Shown here one piece after another: positions 34,447 to 43,237 of a stretch of DNA of 64,000 bases. Each line of letters opens with the position of its first letter. Within the stretch, counting starts at the first letter, position 1. The stretch covers positions 1 to 64,000 of the forward strand of contig CANLSQ010000001.1 of the NCBI GenBank assembly GCA_947493955.1, in the 5' to 3' direction. The notes beneath the pieces were generated by a model, which saw only the letters and a program-made list of their open reading frames with translations, had not been told where the DNA came from and made no database searches. Source of the DNA: an uncultured Sphingomonadaceae bacterium (GTDB lineage Bacteria > Pseudomonadota > Alphaproteobacteria > Sphingomonadales > Sphingomonadaceae). The translations under genes were made by a program, and so were the position numbers.

Positions 34447-36569
34447 CCAACTGGATGATGGACACGATGGTGTCGATGACATTGCTCATGGCGCTGGTAC
34501 TGATAATCCGTAAGCCGGTAAGCCAATTTTTTGGACCACATATCGCTTATCTTCTTTGGGCCTTGCCACTTGCGCGCCTGTTCATGCCCACACTCACCTT
34601 GAAAGCACCAGCACCGGTTGAAACGGGGGAAGCGGCGGTCGTTGGGCCGTTGCTTTCGGAAATCGCAATGGTTGCTCCCGCCGAAACGGCAGCGGTCGGC
34701 ACTCTGGCCTCCATCGATTGGATGATGATCGCCCTCGTTGTCTGGCTGGGCGGGGCCGGCATGCTGTTCATCAGCAAACTGGCGGCCTATTTTCAGTTTC
34801 GTGAGGATATTGTTTCGGACGGTCGGCTCGTCGGACGCCATGGACGGATCAAAATTCTGGAAACCGCTGCAGTCGGCGGTCCGCTGGCATTCGGATTGTT
34901 TGAAAAATATATCGCCGTTCCAACCAATTTCTTCCGCGACTATGCGCCGCGCGAACGTGAGCTGGCACTGGAACATGAAATCGCCCATCATGAATCAGGC
35001 GATCTTGCGGCCAATTTCATCGGTCTGGTCATTTTGTCGCTGCACTGGTTCAATCCGGTGGCCTGGCTTGCCTGGATTGCGTTCCGGCAGGATCAGGAAA
35101 CGGCCTGCGATGCGCGCATCTTGCAAAATGGCGGCCGTAATCTGCGTGCCGTCTATGGCCGGACAATTGCCAAATCCGTGTCCGGACACAAGCTTGGCCT
35201 CGCCAGCCCATTGAACCAGAAGAACAAGATCAAAGACCGGCTGAAGATGCTGGGACAGAAAGAAAAGTCGAAGTTTCGTAAACGTGCAGGAGCCTTGTTG
35301 GTTGGTGCAGGCACGGTGATTGCCCTGCCGCTCACGGCCACTGTCACCTATGCCGTGGAAACTGAGGCAAGTCCGCATGACGAACTTATCGACGGCGAAA
35401 AACTTGCCGTCGATGAGGGCTCTAAGAGAACGGGGATCAAGATCAGTACGAACGCCATTGGCGTTGATGCAAATTCCGATCGCGCTGTGGTCACCGAAAA
35501 AACTGCGGATGGCTATAAATATATCGTGGAAAACGAAGAGGGCAGGGTCGAATTTCAGTCAAAGCGCAAGTTGACGGACAAGCAAATTGCCAAAAAGCTT
35601 CGGAAGATTAGCGCTTCGAAGAAAAAGACAGAAACGTCCTGGGTCCCCAAGGCTCCGATTCCACCCGTGCGACCAGTACCGCCGGTTGCACCAGCGGACT
35701 TGGAATTTACGGCGTGGGACAAAGCCAATGGCACGATCAATATTACCATGCTCAATGGTGAAAAGGATTGGGCCAAAGTGCGCGCCAGCGGGAATGAACA
35801 TGTCCACAAGATCAAATATAATGGCCGCACAGTTGTGCTTCGGACCAACAAGCCTCTGAGCAAGAAAGAGATCAAGGAAATGGTCCGGGAAGCCGAGGAA
35901 TCGCGCCGTGAAGCAGAAGAAGCTGCGCGTGAGGCGAGACTTGATCGTGAGGAGATGCAACGCGAACTTGCCGAAGCTGCACGTGAACTCAGGGAAGCGG
36001 AGCGGGAGTGGAAACGCGAGTGGGAGCAGGAACGCAAAGAGGCATCTCAGATGGAGCGCGAAGCCCAACGGGACGTTGAGCGTTCGTTGCGGGAAGCACA
36101 GAGGGAAGTTCGCCAAGCGCAACGCGAAGCAGCAAGAGAATTGCGGGAAGCGGAAAGAGAAGCCCGTGAAGCTGAGCGCGAAGCCGAGCAGGAGGCACGC
36201 GAGGCAAAAAGCGTGGCGACAAGGATCTGGGATGTGACCCAGATAGCGTTCAAACCCAATTTCAGGTCAGCTGTAAGCAGTTCAAACCGTTCACGCAGTT
36301 CTTATAGCGCCAGTGGCTCGAACGCGGACTGCACGGCCATGAACAAGAAAATTGCCTTTGCCGGACAAGGCGTCATGAATGATCAGGCATGGGCCAGTGT
36401 TGTTGGCTGTTCCGACAAGAGTCGGAAAATCACATTGCAGGTGGCATTGAAAAAGCTTGAGAAAAAGCGCGCCAAGGCAGCCGAGTGCAGCAGCAAGGAC
36501 TCCCGGCAAAAGGTGAAAGCGTTTGATCGAGACATCAAGGATCTGAAGGCTCAGCTTTCCATCACCTGA
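34443..36569 (+). CDS. M56 (BlaR1-like) membrane metallopeptidase with coiled-coil C-terminus
   Basis: A 708-aa membrane protease partner of the BlaI-type repressor. Membrane helices are at about 7-23, 32-48, 92-111, 190-212 and 282-302; the zinc motif HEIAHH starts at H178, with a further zinc-site Glu likely in QETACDARI. This first part is the M56 fold. From about 305 the chain is probably periplasmic: two similar modules (about 344-390 and 453-487, each strand pair then LTDKQIAKKL or LSKKEIKEMV), a Pro-rich linker (about 398-425), an Arg/Glu/Ala coiled coil (about 483-590) and a tail with three cysteines. No penicillin-binding SxxK domain is seen, so the signal is unknown. Confidence 0.9.
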   Translation: MTNWMMDTMVSMTLLMALVLIIRKPVSQFFGPHIAYLLWALPLARLFMPTLTLKAPAPVETGEAAVVGPLLSEIAMVAPAETAAVGTLASIDWMMIALVVWLGGAGMLFISKLAAYFQFREDIVSDGRLVGRHGRIKILETAAVGGPLAFGLFEKYIAVPTNFFRDYAPRERELALEHEIAHHESGDLAANFIGLVILSLHWFNPVAWLAWIAFRQDQETACDARILQNGGRNLRAVYGRTIAKSVSGHKLGLASPLNQKNKIKDRLKMLGQKEKSKFRKRAGALLVGAGTVIALPLTATVTYAVETEASPHDELIDGEKLAVDEGSKRTGIKISTNAIGVDANSDRAVVTEKTADGYKYIVENEEGRVEFQSKRKLTDKQIAKKLRKISASKKKTETSWVPKAPIPPVRPVPPVAPADLEFTAWDKANGTINITMLNGEKDWAKVRASGNEHVHKIKYNGRTVVLRTNKPLSKKEIKEMVREAEESRREAEEAAREARLDREEMQRELAEAARELREAEREWKREWEQERKEASQMEREAQRDVERSLREAQREVRQAQREAARELREAEREAREAEREAEQEAREAKSVATRIWDVTQIAFKPNFRSAVSSSNRSRSSYSASGSNADCTAMNKKIAFAGQGVMNDQAWASVVGCSDKSRKITLQVALKKLEKKRAKAAECSSKDSRQKVKAFDRDIKDLKAQLSIT

Positions 36570-36588
36570 AACCCCTTAAAACCCATCG

Positions 36589-36637
36589 TCACAAGATCGG
36601 GAGCGGACCCTTTTGCGGTTCGCTCCCGATTTTGTGA
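36589..36637 (+). terminator. Long stem-loop after the M56 protease gene
   Basis: TCACAAGATCGGGAGCGGA (36589-36607) pairs with TTCGCTCCCGATTTTGTGA (36619-36637) over 19 positions with two or three G.T pairs; the loop contains CC/GG extra pairing. It starts 20 bases after the stop. There is no long T tract after it, so it may be a terminator or a 3' mRNA stabiliser. Confidence 0.6.
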
Positions 36638-36683
36638 TGATATTCACGGTTGTTTTATGGCCTGAATATGCCACATCTTGATC

Positions 36684-37562
36684 ATGAATGCAGATTTTGA
36701 CCCGAGCAAATTTCCGACCGGCCTTGCGGAGCAGCTGGAACCAATGGTCGTGCGCGTGCTGGCGGGTAACCCCAGCCCGTATACTTATACCGGCACCCAG
36801 ACCTATGTAGTAGGCAACAAAAGCGATCGAGCGGTTATTGATCCCGGCCCTGCAATTGACGACCATATTGATGCGATAATGGCAGCTGTCGGCGATGCTC
36901 GGATCAGCGCGATCATGTGTACGCATACGCACCGCGACCATAGTCCGGCGGCAAAACCGCTCGCAGCGCGCACCGGTGCACCGATCATAGGCTGTGCACC
37001 GCTGGTTCTGGATGATGATGGCCCGCGGGCCGACGAGAGTTTTGACAAGACTTACAATCCCGACCGGGTGCTGGTGGACGGTGAAGCACTATCCGGTGAC
37101 GGCTGGACCATCGAAGCGGTGGCGACACCGGGTCATACATCCAATCACCTTTGTCTCGCGGTACAGGAATCCGGCGCATTGTTCACCGGCGATCATGTCA
37201 TGGCTTGGTCGACCAGCGTCATTGTACCGCCCGATGGCGACATGGCGGACTATATGGCCAGCCTGCAAAAGCTCTATGAACGTGATGACAAAGTCTATTA
37301 CCCGGCTCACGGCAAAAAAGTCGATAAACCCCGGCAACTCGTCCGCGGTATGATGGGGCACCGGAAACAGCGCGAACGGCAGATTCTCAAGATACTGGAA
37401 AACGGTCCATCGGCTATTCCTGATATGGTGACGCAAATGTATAAAGGGCTTGATCCGCGCCTGAAGGGCGCGGCTGGTCAATCGGTACGCGCGCATCTGA
37501 TCGACCTACAGAACCGACAGATTGCGGCCGTGGATGGTGATATCTGGAAAATGTCCCGGTGA
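36684..37562 (+). CDS. MBL-fold metallohydrolase (LACTB2-like)
   Basis: A 292-aa protein with the metallo-beta-lactamase fold: THTHRDHSPAAKPLA (zinc motif THxHxDHS), GHTSNHLCL, FTGDHVMAW and a C-terminal winged-helix-like domain (QILKILENGPSAIPDMV). There is no signal peptide, so it is cytosolic. It resembles LACTB2/RNase-like or glyoxalase-like enzymes and not the exported beta-lactamases. The ATG at 36684 gives MNADFDPSK. It lies after the M56 gene but a terminator separates them. The stop overlaps the next gene's GTG (GTGA). Confidence 0.82.
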   Translation: MNADFDPSKFPTGLAEQLEPMVVRVLAGNPSPYTYTGTQTYVVGNKSDRAVIDPGPAIDDHIDAIMAAVGDARISAIMCTHTHRDHSPAAKPLAARTGAPIIGCAPLVLDDDGPRADESFDKTYNPDRVLVDGEALSGDGWTIEAVATPGHTSNHLCLAVQESGALFTGDHVMAWSTSVIVPPDGDMADYMASLQKLYERDDKVYYPAHGKKVDKPRQLVRGMMGHRKQRERQILKILENGPSAIPDMVTQMYKGLDPRLKGAAGQSVRAHLIDLQNRQIAAVDGDIWKMSR

Positions 37563-38260
37563 AGCGCCGCTACGCCATTCCCTTGGCGATCATGGCTGGT
37601 GTATTGGTGATCATCGGCGCCTTGTCCTGGTTGTTGTTGTCCAGGTTTGAAAGCAGCTTCGCGCTCGATCCGGTGTCGATTGCCAGCGCGAGCCTTGACG
37701 GTTTGCGCGAACAGAACCGCCTGACGGTTTTTTCGGCCAGCTATAACGCGACAGTGACAACCGCGGTGAGCCGCATGGGGTTATCGGCCCGCAAGACCCT
37801 GATCATGCCGGGATCGGTGCGCTATGAGGTTGATCTGGCCAAACTGGATGCTGAAAATGTCCGCTGGGATGAAACGACTAAAACCCTGTCGGTGGAAATG
37901 CCGCCGATCGAGATTGCGCGGCCAGAGGTGCGGATTGACCGTATCCAAAGCTACGACGATGGCGGCATATTGATGGCGTTGACCGATGCGGAAAAAACGC
38001 TGGATGACGCCAATCGGAAGAAAGGCGTGGCAGAACTGGCAAAACAGGCCAAAAATCCGTTGCAGATGCGATTGGCGCGGGACGCCGCAAGGAGAGCGGT
38101 GGAGAGCAGCTTTGTCCTGCCGCTGCGCGCTGCCGGACTGGACGCGAAAGTGGATGCTTTTTTTGCATTTGAGCGCGGCGCGGCTAATACGGATCGCTGG
38201 GATGTGTCTCGTTCGATCAAGGATGTACTGGTCGACAAGGAAAAGCAGGGAGCAAAGTGA
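37559..38260 (+). CDS. DUF4230 membrane-anchored protein
   Basis: A 233-aa protein starting at GTG 37559. Residues about 5-28 form a membrane anchor, and the rest shows DUF4230: LREQNRLTVFSASYNATVTT..., SARKTLIMPGSVRYEVDL and PPIEIARPEVRIDRIQSYDDGG. The function of DUF4230 is unknown; it is often extracytoplasmic. It overlaps the stop of the MBL gene (GTGA) and shares a base with the next lipoprotein gene (TGATG), making a three-gene coupled unit. Confidence 0.8.
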   Translation: MKRRYAIPLAIMAGVLVIIGALSWLLLSRFESSFALDPVSIASASLDGLREQNRLTVFSASYNATVTTAVSRMGLSARKTLIMPGSVRYEVDLAKLDAENVRWDETTKTLSVEMPPIEIARPEVRIDRIQSYDDGGILMALTDAEKTLDDANRKKGVAELAKQAKNPLQMRLARDAARRAVESSFVLPLRAAGLDAKVDAFFAFERGAANTDRWDVSRSIKDVLVDKEKQGAK

Positions 38261-39348
38261 TGAAATTCTGGAGCAAGGCCGCCATCGCAGGCATGGCCAT
38301 GATCGTAAGCGCCTGCGGGCAGGAACCCGAAGGACAGGTGACTGAACAGCCAGTTTCATCGACAGCCGAGTTTGAACTGCCAATCCCGATGACCAACAAT
38401 GCGGTGGCGCTCGCCGAGGGGCCTGACGGGCCAACGCTCTACAGCTTCAACGGACTGAAGTCGGGCAAAGGCTGGAAAGATGCCAGCAATGCTGCTTTCG
38501 CCTGTATCATCAGCATCAAAGACTGTGAGGAAATTGCCTCTGTGCCGGTGAATGAAGGACGCCTGGCCAGCGCCGCGGTCACGGTGGCGGGCAAAATCTA
38601 CCTTTTCGGCGGCTATACCGTTGCGGAAAATGGCGATGAAGTATCGACGCCGGAAGTCTTCGCCTTTGACCCCAAAAACAGCGATTACAAGCGCCTTGCC
38701 GATATGCCGACGCCGGTCGATGACATGGTCGCTTTGCCCTATCTCGACCGTTATATCTATCTGGTGTCCGGATGGCATGATGAAGGCAATGTCAGCCTTG
38801 TCCAACTCTATGACACACAGGCCGATAGCTGGGGCATGGCGACGGAATTCCCTGGTAAGCCGGTTTTCGGCCATGCGGGCGGTCTGGCGAATGATAGCAT
38901 GATTATCACCGATGGCGTGGCTGTTGCTGGACTGGTCGATGGCAAACGCAAATTTGCCGCGGCTCCGTTTGCGTGGCGCGGTGATATTGATCCTGCTGAT
39001 CCTGAGCAGATTACGTGGCGTGCGGTTGAGGCCCATCCCGGCGGCCCGCAATATCGCATGGCAGCCATGGGCGACAATGATCGCGGCATGATCCTTTTTG
39101 CCGGCGGAGGCGACAATCCGTATAATTATGACGGAATCGGCTATGATGGAGAGCCCGCGAAACCAACGGACCGGATATTTGGTTATGATCTAAATACCGA
39201 TGAGTGGGCAGAGTTGGGCCAGCTGGCCGCACCCAGCATGGATCATCGCGCTCTCGTAAAGTCGGGAGATGATCACTATATCATGGGTGGAATGGATGCG
39301 GATCAGGCCGTGACAGCGCGGATCATGAAATTCCGCATCGATGATTGA
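38260..39348 (+). CDS. Kelch-repeat lipoprotein
   Basis: A 362-aa protein with a lipoprotein signal (hydrophobic 8-16, lipobox VSAC) and kelch-type beta-propeller repeats: KIYLFGGYTVAENG, LPYLDRYIYLVSGWHDEGN, GMILFAGGGDNPYNY and HYIMGGMDAD. The Gly-Gly pairs and the W/Y spacing after them mark each blade. Such propellers bind proteins or sugars at the outer membrane. It starts at ATG 38260 sharing a base with the DUF4230 stop. Function and partner unknown. Confidence 0.78.
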   Translation: MKFWSKAAIAGMAMIVSACGQEPEGQVTEQPVSSTAEFELPIPMTNNAVALAEGPDGPTLYSFNGLKSGKGWKDASNAAFACIISIKDCEEIASVPVNEGRLASAAVTVAGKIYLFGGYTVAENGDEVSTPEVFAFDPKNSDYKRLADMPTPVDDMVALPYLDRYIYLVSGWHDEGNVSLVQLYDTQADSWGMATEFPGKPVFGHAGGLANDSMIITDGVAVAGLVDGKRKFAAAPFAWRGDIDPADPEQITWRAVEAHPGGPQYRMAAMGDNDRGMILFAGGGDNPYNYDGIGYDGEPAKPTDRIFGYDLNTDEWAELGQLAAPSMDHRALVKSGDDHYIMGGMDADQAVTARIMKFRIDD

Positions 39349-39402
39349 TCTTCGCCGCTGCATCGTGGCATAGCGGCGGTAAGTTACTTAAAGGAAAAGA
39401 CA

Positions 39403-40416
39403 ATGGACGCACGTGGCGGAATTGGCGGCAGCTTGGCCGGAGTAGATGTGATCGAGGAAATTCATCGCCTGCGCAAGGAGCGCAACGCGATCATCCTGGC
39501 CCATTATTACCAGAAACCGGAAATTCAGGATATTGCCGATTTTGTCGGTGATAGTCTGGAGCTTTCCCGCAAGGCTGCGGAAACCGATGCCGACGTCATC
39601 GCCTTTTGCGGGGTGAAATTCATGGCGGAAACGGCGAAAATCCTGTCGCCGGAGAAGATTGTCGTGTTGCCGGACATGGACGCCGGGTGCAGCCTTGAAG
39701 ACAGCTGTCCGCCAGATAAGTTCAAGGCGTTTCGCGATGAACATCCCGACCATATCGCGCTGACCTATATTAACTGCTCGGCCGAGGTGAAGGCGCTCAG
39801 CGACATTATCGTGACCAGTTCTTCCGCCGAACATATTCTCTCGCAAATTCCGAAGGATCAGAAGATCATCTTTGGCCCGGACAAGCATCTTGGTGGCTAT
39901 ATTGCCAAGAAAACGGGCCGCGACATGCTGCTGTGGCCCGGCGTCTGTATTGTCCATGAGGCGTTTAGCGAGACAGAACTTCTCAAGTTGCAAACCCAGT
40001 ATCCCGATGCGCCGGTGGCGGCCCATCCCGAATGTCCGGCTTATATATTGGATCATGCCGACATGGTCGGTTCGACCAGCGCGATCCTGAAATATGCCAA
40101 GGAATTTGAAGGCGATACAATCATCATCGCGACCGAGCCGCACATCATTCACCAGATGGAAAAAGCGGTGCCGGAAAAGAATTTCATCGGCGCGCCCGGT
40201 GCGGATGGCAATTGCAACTGCAATATCTGCCCATATATGGCGCTCAATACGATGGAGAAACTCTATGTCGCGCTCCGCGATCTGGAGCCACGCATCGAAA
40301 TGGATGAAGAACTGCGCCTGCAGGCCCGCAAATCAATCGACAAGATGATGGAAATGGCGAGCGCGACTGTGGGGCAGGGTGATCTGGGACCGGCTGATGT
40401 CGCGCATGAAGGGTAG
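39403..40416 (+). CDS. nadA: Quinolinate synthase A
   Basis: NadA condenses iminoaspartate with dihydroxyacetone phosphate to quinolinate, using a 4Fe-4S cluster. The 337-aa protein has HYYQKPEIQDIADFVGDSLELS at the N-terminus and the cluster cysteines C125 (YINCSAE), C211 (HPECPAY) and C273 or C276 (GNCNCNICPYM). AAGGAAA lies seven bases before ATG. nadC is 0.8 kb downstream, separated by one gene, and nadB is at 57.1-58.7 kb on the opposite strand. Confidence 0.96.
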   Translation: MDARGGIGGSLAGVDVIEEIHRLRKERNAIILAHYYQKPEIQDIADFVGDSLELSRKAAETDADVIAFCGVKFMAETAKILSPEKIVVLPDMDAGCSLEDSCPPDKFKAFRDEHPDHIALTYINCSAEVKALSDIIVTSSSAEHILSQIPKDQKIIFGPDKHLGGYIAKKTGRDMLLWPGVCIVHEAFSETELLKLQTQYPDAPVAAHPECPAYILDHADMVGSTSAILKYAKEFEGDTIIIATEPHIIHQMEKAVPEKNFIGAPGADGNCNCNICPYMALNTMEKLYVALRDLEPRIEMDEELRLQARKSIDKMMEMASATVGQGDLGPADVAHEG

Positions 40417-40453
40417 CAATTGACCGCCAATGGCCTGTTCAGGGAGGGACAGC

Positions 40454-41188
40454 ATGACGGTGCGAAAACCAATCAAGGTCACTTTGGCGTCCTTTGTCGT
40501 CGCCAGTCTTTGCGTGCCTTCTGTTACTCTTGCCATGGATGATAAAAATTTCTCGTCCTCTGCGACTTGTGAGGAAGTTTTAAAATCGCCCGATCAGTCG
40601 GAAATTCTGCGGGAGGAGCCCGTCATTATTCCGGGCGAATATCGTGATATTGCCAGTTCCACTGAATCTGCGATGAGAATCAAGACGTTAAGCGGTGGCG
40701 TTACCTGCTTCGATGTAGGGGACTGGAGTGTTGTCGAACAATTTTGGATCAGCGGCGATGGACGCTTCTTTGGCTTTCATACATTTGGTTTGGAGGCAGA
40801 CGGGCACCATGTAGTCGATCGAATAGCGTCAGACATAATATTGGAAACTGGTCTTAGGCCGGTATTCTCGGATGACGCGACAATGTTCGCTGCCGCCCAG
40901 AGAACCGGAGCTGGCTGGGGGAATCTGGAAGGGCTTGGCGTTTGGCGCGTAGGGCCAGATGGCACGGAATCTGTATATAAGTTCAACAACGGATTGCTCG
41001 ACGGACTGGATTGGCGGGTGGACGGCTGGATCGGGAATGACGAGGTGCGCCTATCGACCGTTCATGAGTTCGCATTGGGTGAAGACGGAGACTCTTTTGA
41101 AGAGATTCTGACACAATCCAAGCGTTATGACTATCGGTTGATAAAACGCGAAGCAGATTGGGAATTGGAAGATATTGATGAGCCATAG
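40454..41188 (+). CDS. Exported unknown protein between nadA and nadC
   Basis: A 244-aa protein with a signal peptide (MTVRKPIKVTLASFVVASLCVPSVTLA, cleaved near TLA-MD) and a strong GGGAGGG six bases before ATG 40454. The mature chain is mostly beta-rich with many Trp and Gly (GDWSVVEQFWISGDGRFFGFHTFG; WRVDGWIGNDEVRLSTVHEF), which suggests a propeller- or lectin-like domain, but I do not recognise a family. It ends three bases before nadC and is read with it. The reason for a secreted protein within NAD genes is unclear. Confidence 0.65.
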   Translation: MTVRKPIKVTLASFVVASLCVPSVTLAMDDKNFSSSATCEEVLKSPDQSEILREEPVIIPGEYRDIASSTESAMRIKTLSGGVTCFDVGDWSVVEQFWISGDGRFFGFHTFGLEADGHHVVDRIASDIILETGLRPVFSDDATMFAAAQRTGAGWGNLEGLGVWRVGPDGTESVYKFNNGLLDGLDWRVDGWIGNDEVRLSTVHEFALGEDGDSFEEILTQSKRYDYRLIKREADWELEDIDEP

Positions 41189-41191
41189 TTT

Positions 41192-42040
41192 ATGACTTTC
41201 ACCCTGGATAGTTTCGACCTCGACGCCTTCGTCGATTCCACACTCGCTGAGGACCTCGGCCCCACTGGCCGTGATGTCACATCTGAGGCGGTTATCCCCG
41301 AAGATGCCATCTTCACCGGCGTGATGGACAGTCGCCACGAGGCGGTAATCGCAGGGCTACCGATTGCCGAAGCGTTTTTCCGATCGCTTGATCCCGATGT
41401 CGAGATTGAAATCCTCGCGGCGGAAGGGCAGGCAGTGGAAGCGGGCACCGATATCATGCGGCTGAAGGGCAAGGGCCGCGCCATGCTGACCGCTGAACGC
41501 AGTGCGCTCAATACGGTGCAGCATCTCACTGGCATTGCGACCATGACCAATGAATATGTTCGGCGGATTGTCGGGACCGGCTGTACCTTGCTTGATACGC
41601 GCAAAACCATTCCCGGCCTGCGGGTGCTGGAAAAATATGCCACTCGTATGGGCGGGGCGGAAAACCACCGCATGGGCCTGTGGGACGCGGCGATGATCAA
41701 GGATAATCATGTCGCGGTTGCGGGCAATATCAGCGAGGCGGTTAAACGCGCCGTTGATGCCGGGATCCAGCGGATCATTGTCGAAGTGGATCGGGTCGAT
41801 CAGATCGAACCGGCGCTGGCGGCGGGCGCGACGCATCTTTTATTGGACAATATGGAACCGGCCACCTTGCGCGGGGCGGTGACCCTGATCGGTGGCCGTG
41901 TGGTGACCGAGGCATCGGGCGGTGTGACGCTGGAGACGATTTTCGACAAGGCGGACACGGGTGTGAACTTCATATCTGTCGGTCGTTTGACCCAATCGGC
42001 ACCGGCGGCGGATATCGGGCTGGACTTTGCACAAGTGTAA
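41192..42040 (+). CDS. nadC: Nicotinate-nucleotide pyrophosphorylase
   Basis: NadC converts quinolinate and PRPP to nicotinate mononucleotide. The 282-aa type II phosphoribosyltransferase has EDLGPTGRDVTSEAVIP near the N-terminus, the lysine/arginine-rich binding block RKTIPGLRVLEKYATRMGGAENHRMGLWDAAMIKDNHV, EVDRVDQIEPAL and the C-terminal ASGGVTLETI ... FISVGRLTQSAP. It begins three bases after the exported unknown gene. Confidence 0.95.
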   Translation: MTFTLDSFDLDAFVDSTLAEDLGPTGRDVTSEAVIPEDAIFTGVMDSRHEAVIAGLPIAEAFFRSLDPDVEIEILAAEGQAVEAGTDIMRLKGKGRAMLTAERSALNTVQHLTGIATMTNEYVRRIVGTGCTLLDTRKTIPGLRVLEKYATRMGGAENHRMGLWDAAMIKDNHVAVAGNISEAVKRAVDAGIQRIIVEVDRVDQIEPALAAGATHLLLDNMEPATLRGAVTLIGGRVVTEASGGVTLETIFDKADTGVNFISVGRLTQSAPAADIGLDFAQV

Positions 42041-42076
42041 GTTAGGTTCGGGGCTTCTTTGGCAAGGGAGACCATC

Positions 42077-42502
42077 ATGCGACCAACATCGATCATTCGT
42101 TTTGAACAGCTGTTCCTGACATCTCTGGCGATCGGGCTGATTAACGTCTTTCTGACCTGGGACACGACAATGGCCACTATTCAGGCGGATCCGAATTCTG
42201 CCGCTTTGGGGCCTAATTTTGCTTATATTACAACCGCCTTTGGTTTTGGGATCAACATATTGCTCTGGTATCTGGTGGCCCGAAAAGCGGTTGGTTTTGT
42301 GAAATGGATATTGCTGGTGCTGATGGTCATCGGGCTTTTGGCACTGCCTTCCTCCTTTGCGATATTACCAACACTCAACCTGGCCATCGCCCTCATTTTG
42401 ACCATCATGCAAGCCATAGCGGTTTACATGTTGTTCCGGCCCGATGCGAAAAGATGGTTCGCTGGGGAAAAGACGGTGGATCTGGAAAAAACCTTTGAGT
42501 GA
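42077..42502 (+). CDS. Unknown four-helix membrane protein
   Basis: A 141-aa protein with four predicted transmembrane helices (about 11-28, 46-67, 73-92 and 96-115) and a charged tail ending KTVDLEKTFE. AAGGGAG about seven bases before ATG 42077 supports the start; a TTG at 42059 is less likely. It is rightward between nadC and the RNase T2 gene. No function can be assigned. Confidence 0.7.
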   Translation: MRPTSIIRFEQLFLTSLAIGLINVFLTWDTTMATIQADPNSAALGPNFAYITTAFGFGINILLWYLVARKAVGFVKWILLVLMVIGLLALPSSFAILPTLNLAIALILTIMQAIAVYMLFRPDAKRWFAGEKTVDLEKTFE

Positions 42503-42532
42503 GGTGCCTGACCGTATGCCGGGCGTGTTCAG

Positions 42533-43237
42533 ATGAAATCCATATTTGCTCTCACTCTGCTTGTGTCGCCGACCTTGGTCCAAGCACAATCTTACCAATG
42601 CCGCGCTCCGTCGCTGACTGATCCGGCGGCACCAGTACGCAAACCTGCTAGTGAACCGCGGCGGGTCACACCGATATCCGGCTATACGCTGGCGATGAGC
42701 TGGTCACCCGAATTTTGTCGTCTGCGCAAGGATGATCGGCGTCACAAGGCCCAATGCAGCGGTGATGATGGCAGTTTCGGTTTCATTCTTCACGGCCTGT
42801 GGCCGGATGCGCAGGGGGCCAGCTACCCACAATGGTGCCGGGCGACCAAGGCGTTGCCGCCGGCCATTGTGAAACGCAATTTCTGCATGATACCTGCGCC
42901 GCGTCTGGCAGCGCGGCAATGGAGCAAGCACGGCACTTGTATGGCAAAGCGGCCGGAAACCTATTTCCGGATATCGCGGATCATGTTTGATGCGGTGGAG
43001 TTTCCAAATATGGACCGGCTTTCGCGCAAACCCCTCACGGCCAAAAGGCTGCGGGCGGCCTTTGTTGCTGCCAATGATGGGCTGAAGGCCGATATGATAC
43101 GGCTAAAAGTCAATCGGCGGGGGTGGTTGGAAGAAGTGAGAATATGCCTTGGCAAGAGCTTTCGGCCCCAGCGCTGCGCAAGAAGCATGCGGGGTTTGAA
43201 GGATAGCAGATCGATTAAAATCTGGCGGGGAGCCTAA
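42533..43237 (+). CDS. RNase T2-family secreted ribonuclease
   Basis: A 234-aa protein with a signal peptide (MKSIFALTLLVSPTLVQA) and the RNase T2 signatures. CAS1 is FILHGLWPD with catalytic His87; CAS2 is QWSKHGTC with His133. In most family members CAS2 has a catalytic Glu (HEWxKHG); here the matching position is Gln129 (RQW). Cysteines C23, C62, C75, C102, C118 and C136 fit the family's disulfide pattern. A role in scavenging periplasmic RNA is likely; activity could be reduced by the Glu-to-Gln change. Confidence 0.87.
   Translation: MKSIFALTLLVSPTLVQAQSYQCRAPSLTDPAAPVRKPASEPRRVTPISGYTLAMSWSPEFCRLRKDDRRHKAQCSGDDGSFGFILHGLWPDAQGASYPQWCRATKALPPAIVKRNFCMIPAPRLAARQWSKHGTCMAKRPETYFRISRIMFDAVEFPNMDRLSRKPLTAKRLRAAFVAANDGLKADMIRLKVNRRGWLEEVRICLGKSFRPQRCARSMRGLKDSRSIKIWRGA

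Noticed and set aside
35880-36210. Tandem DNA repeat in the M56 gene
   Set aside because: The repetition is at the amino-acid level (Arg/Glu/Ala heptads of a coiled coil); the DNA codons vary and show no clean repeat unit.
36684-37562. Could the MBL-fold gene be the beta-lactamase of the BlaI/M56 pair?
   Set aside because: It has no signal peptide, it is LACTB2-like with a C-terminal winged helix, and a stem-loop separates it from the repressor operon.
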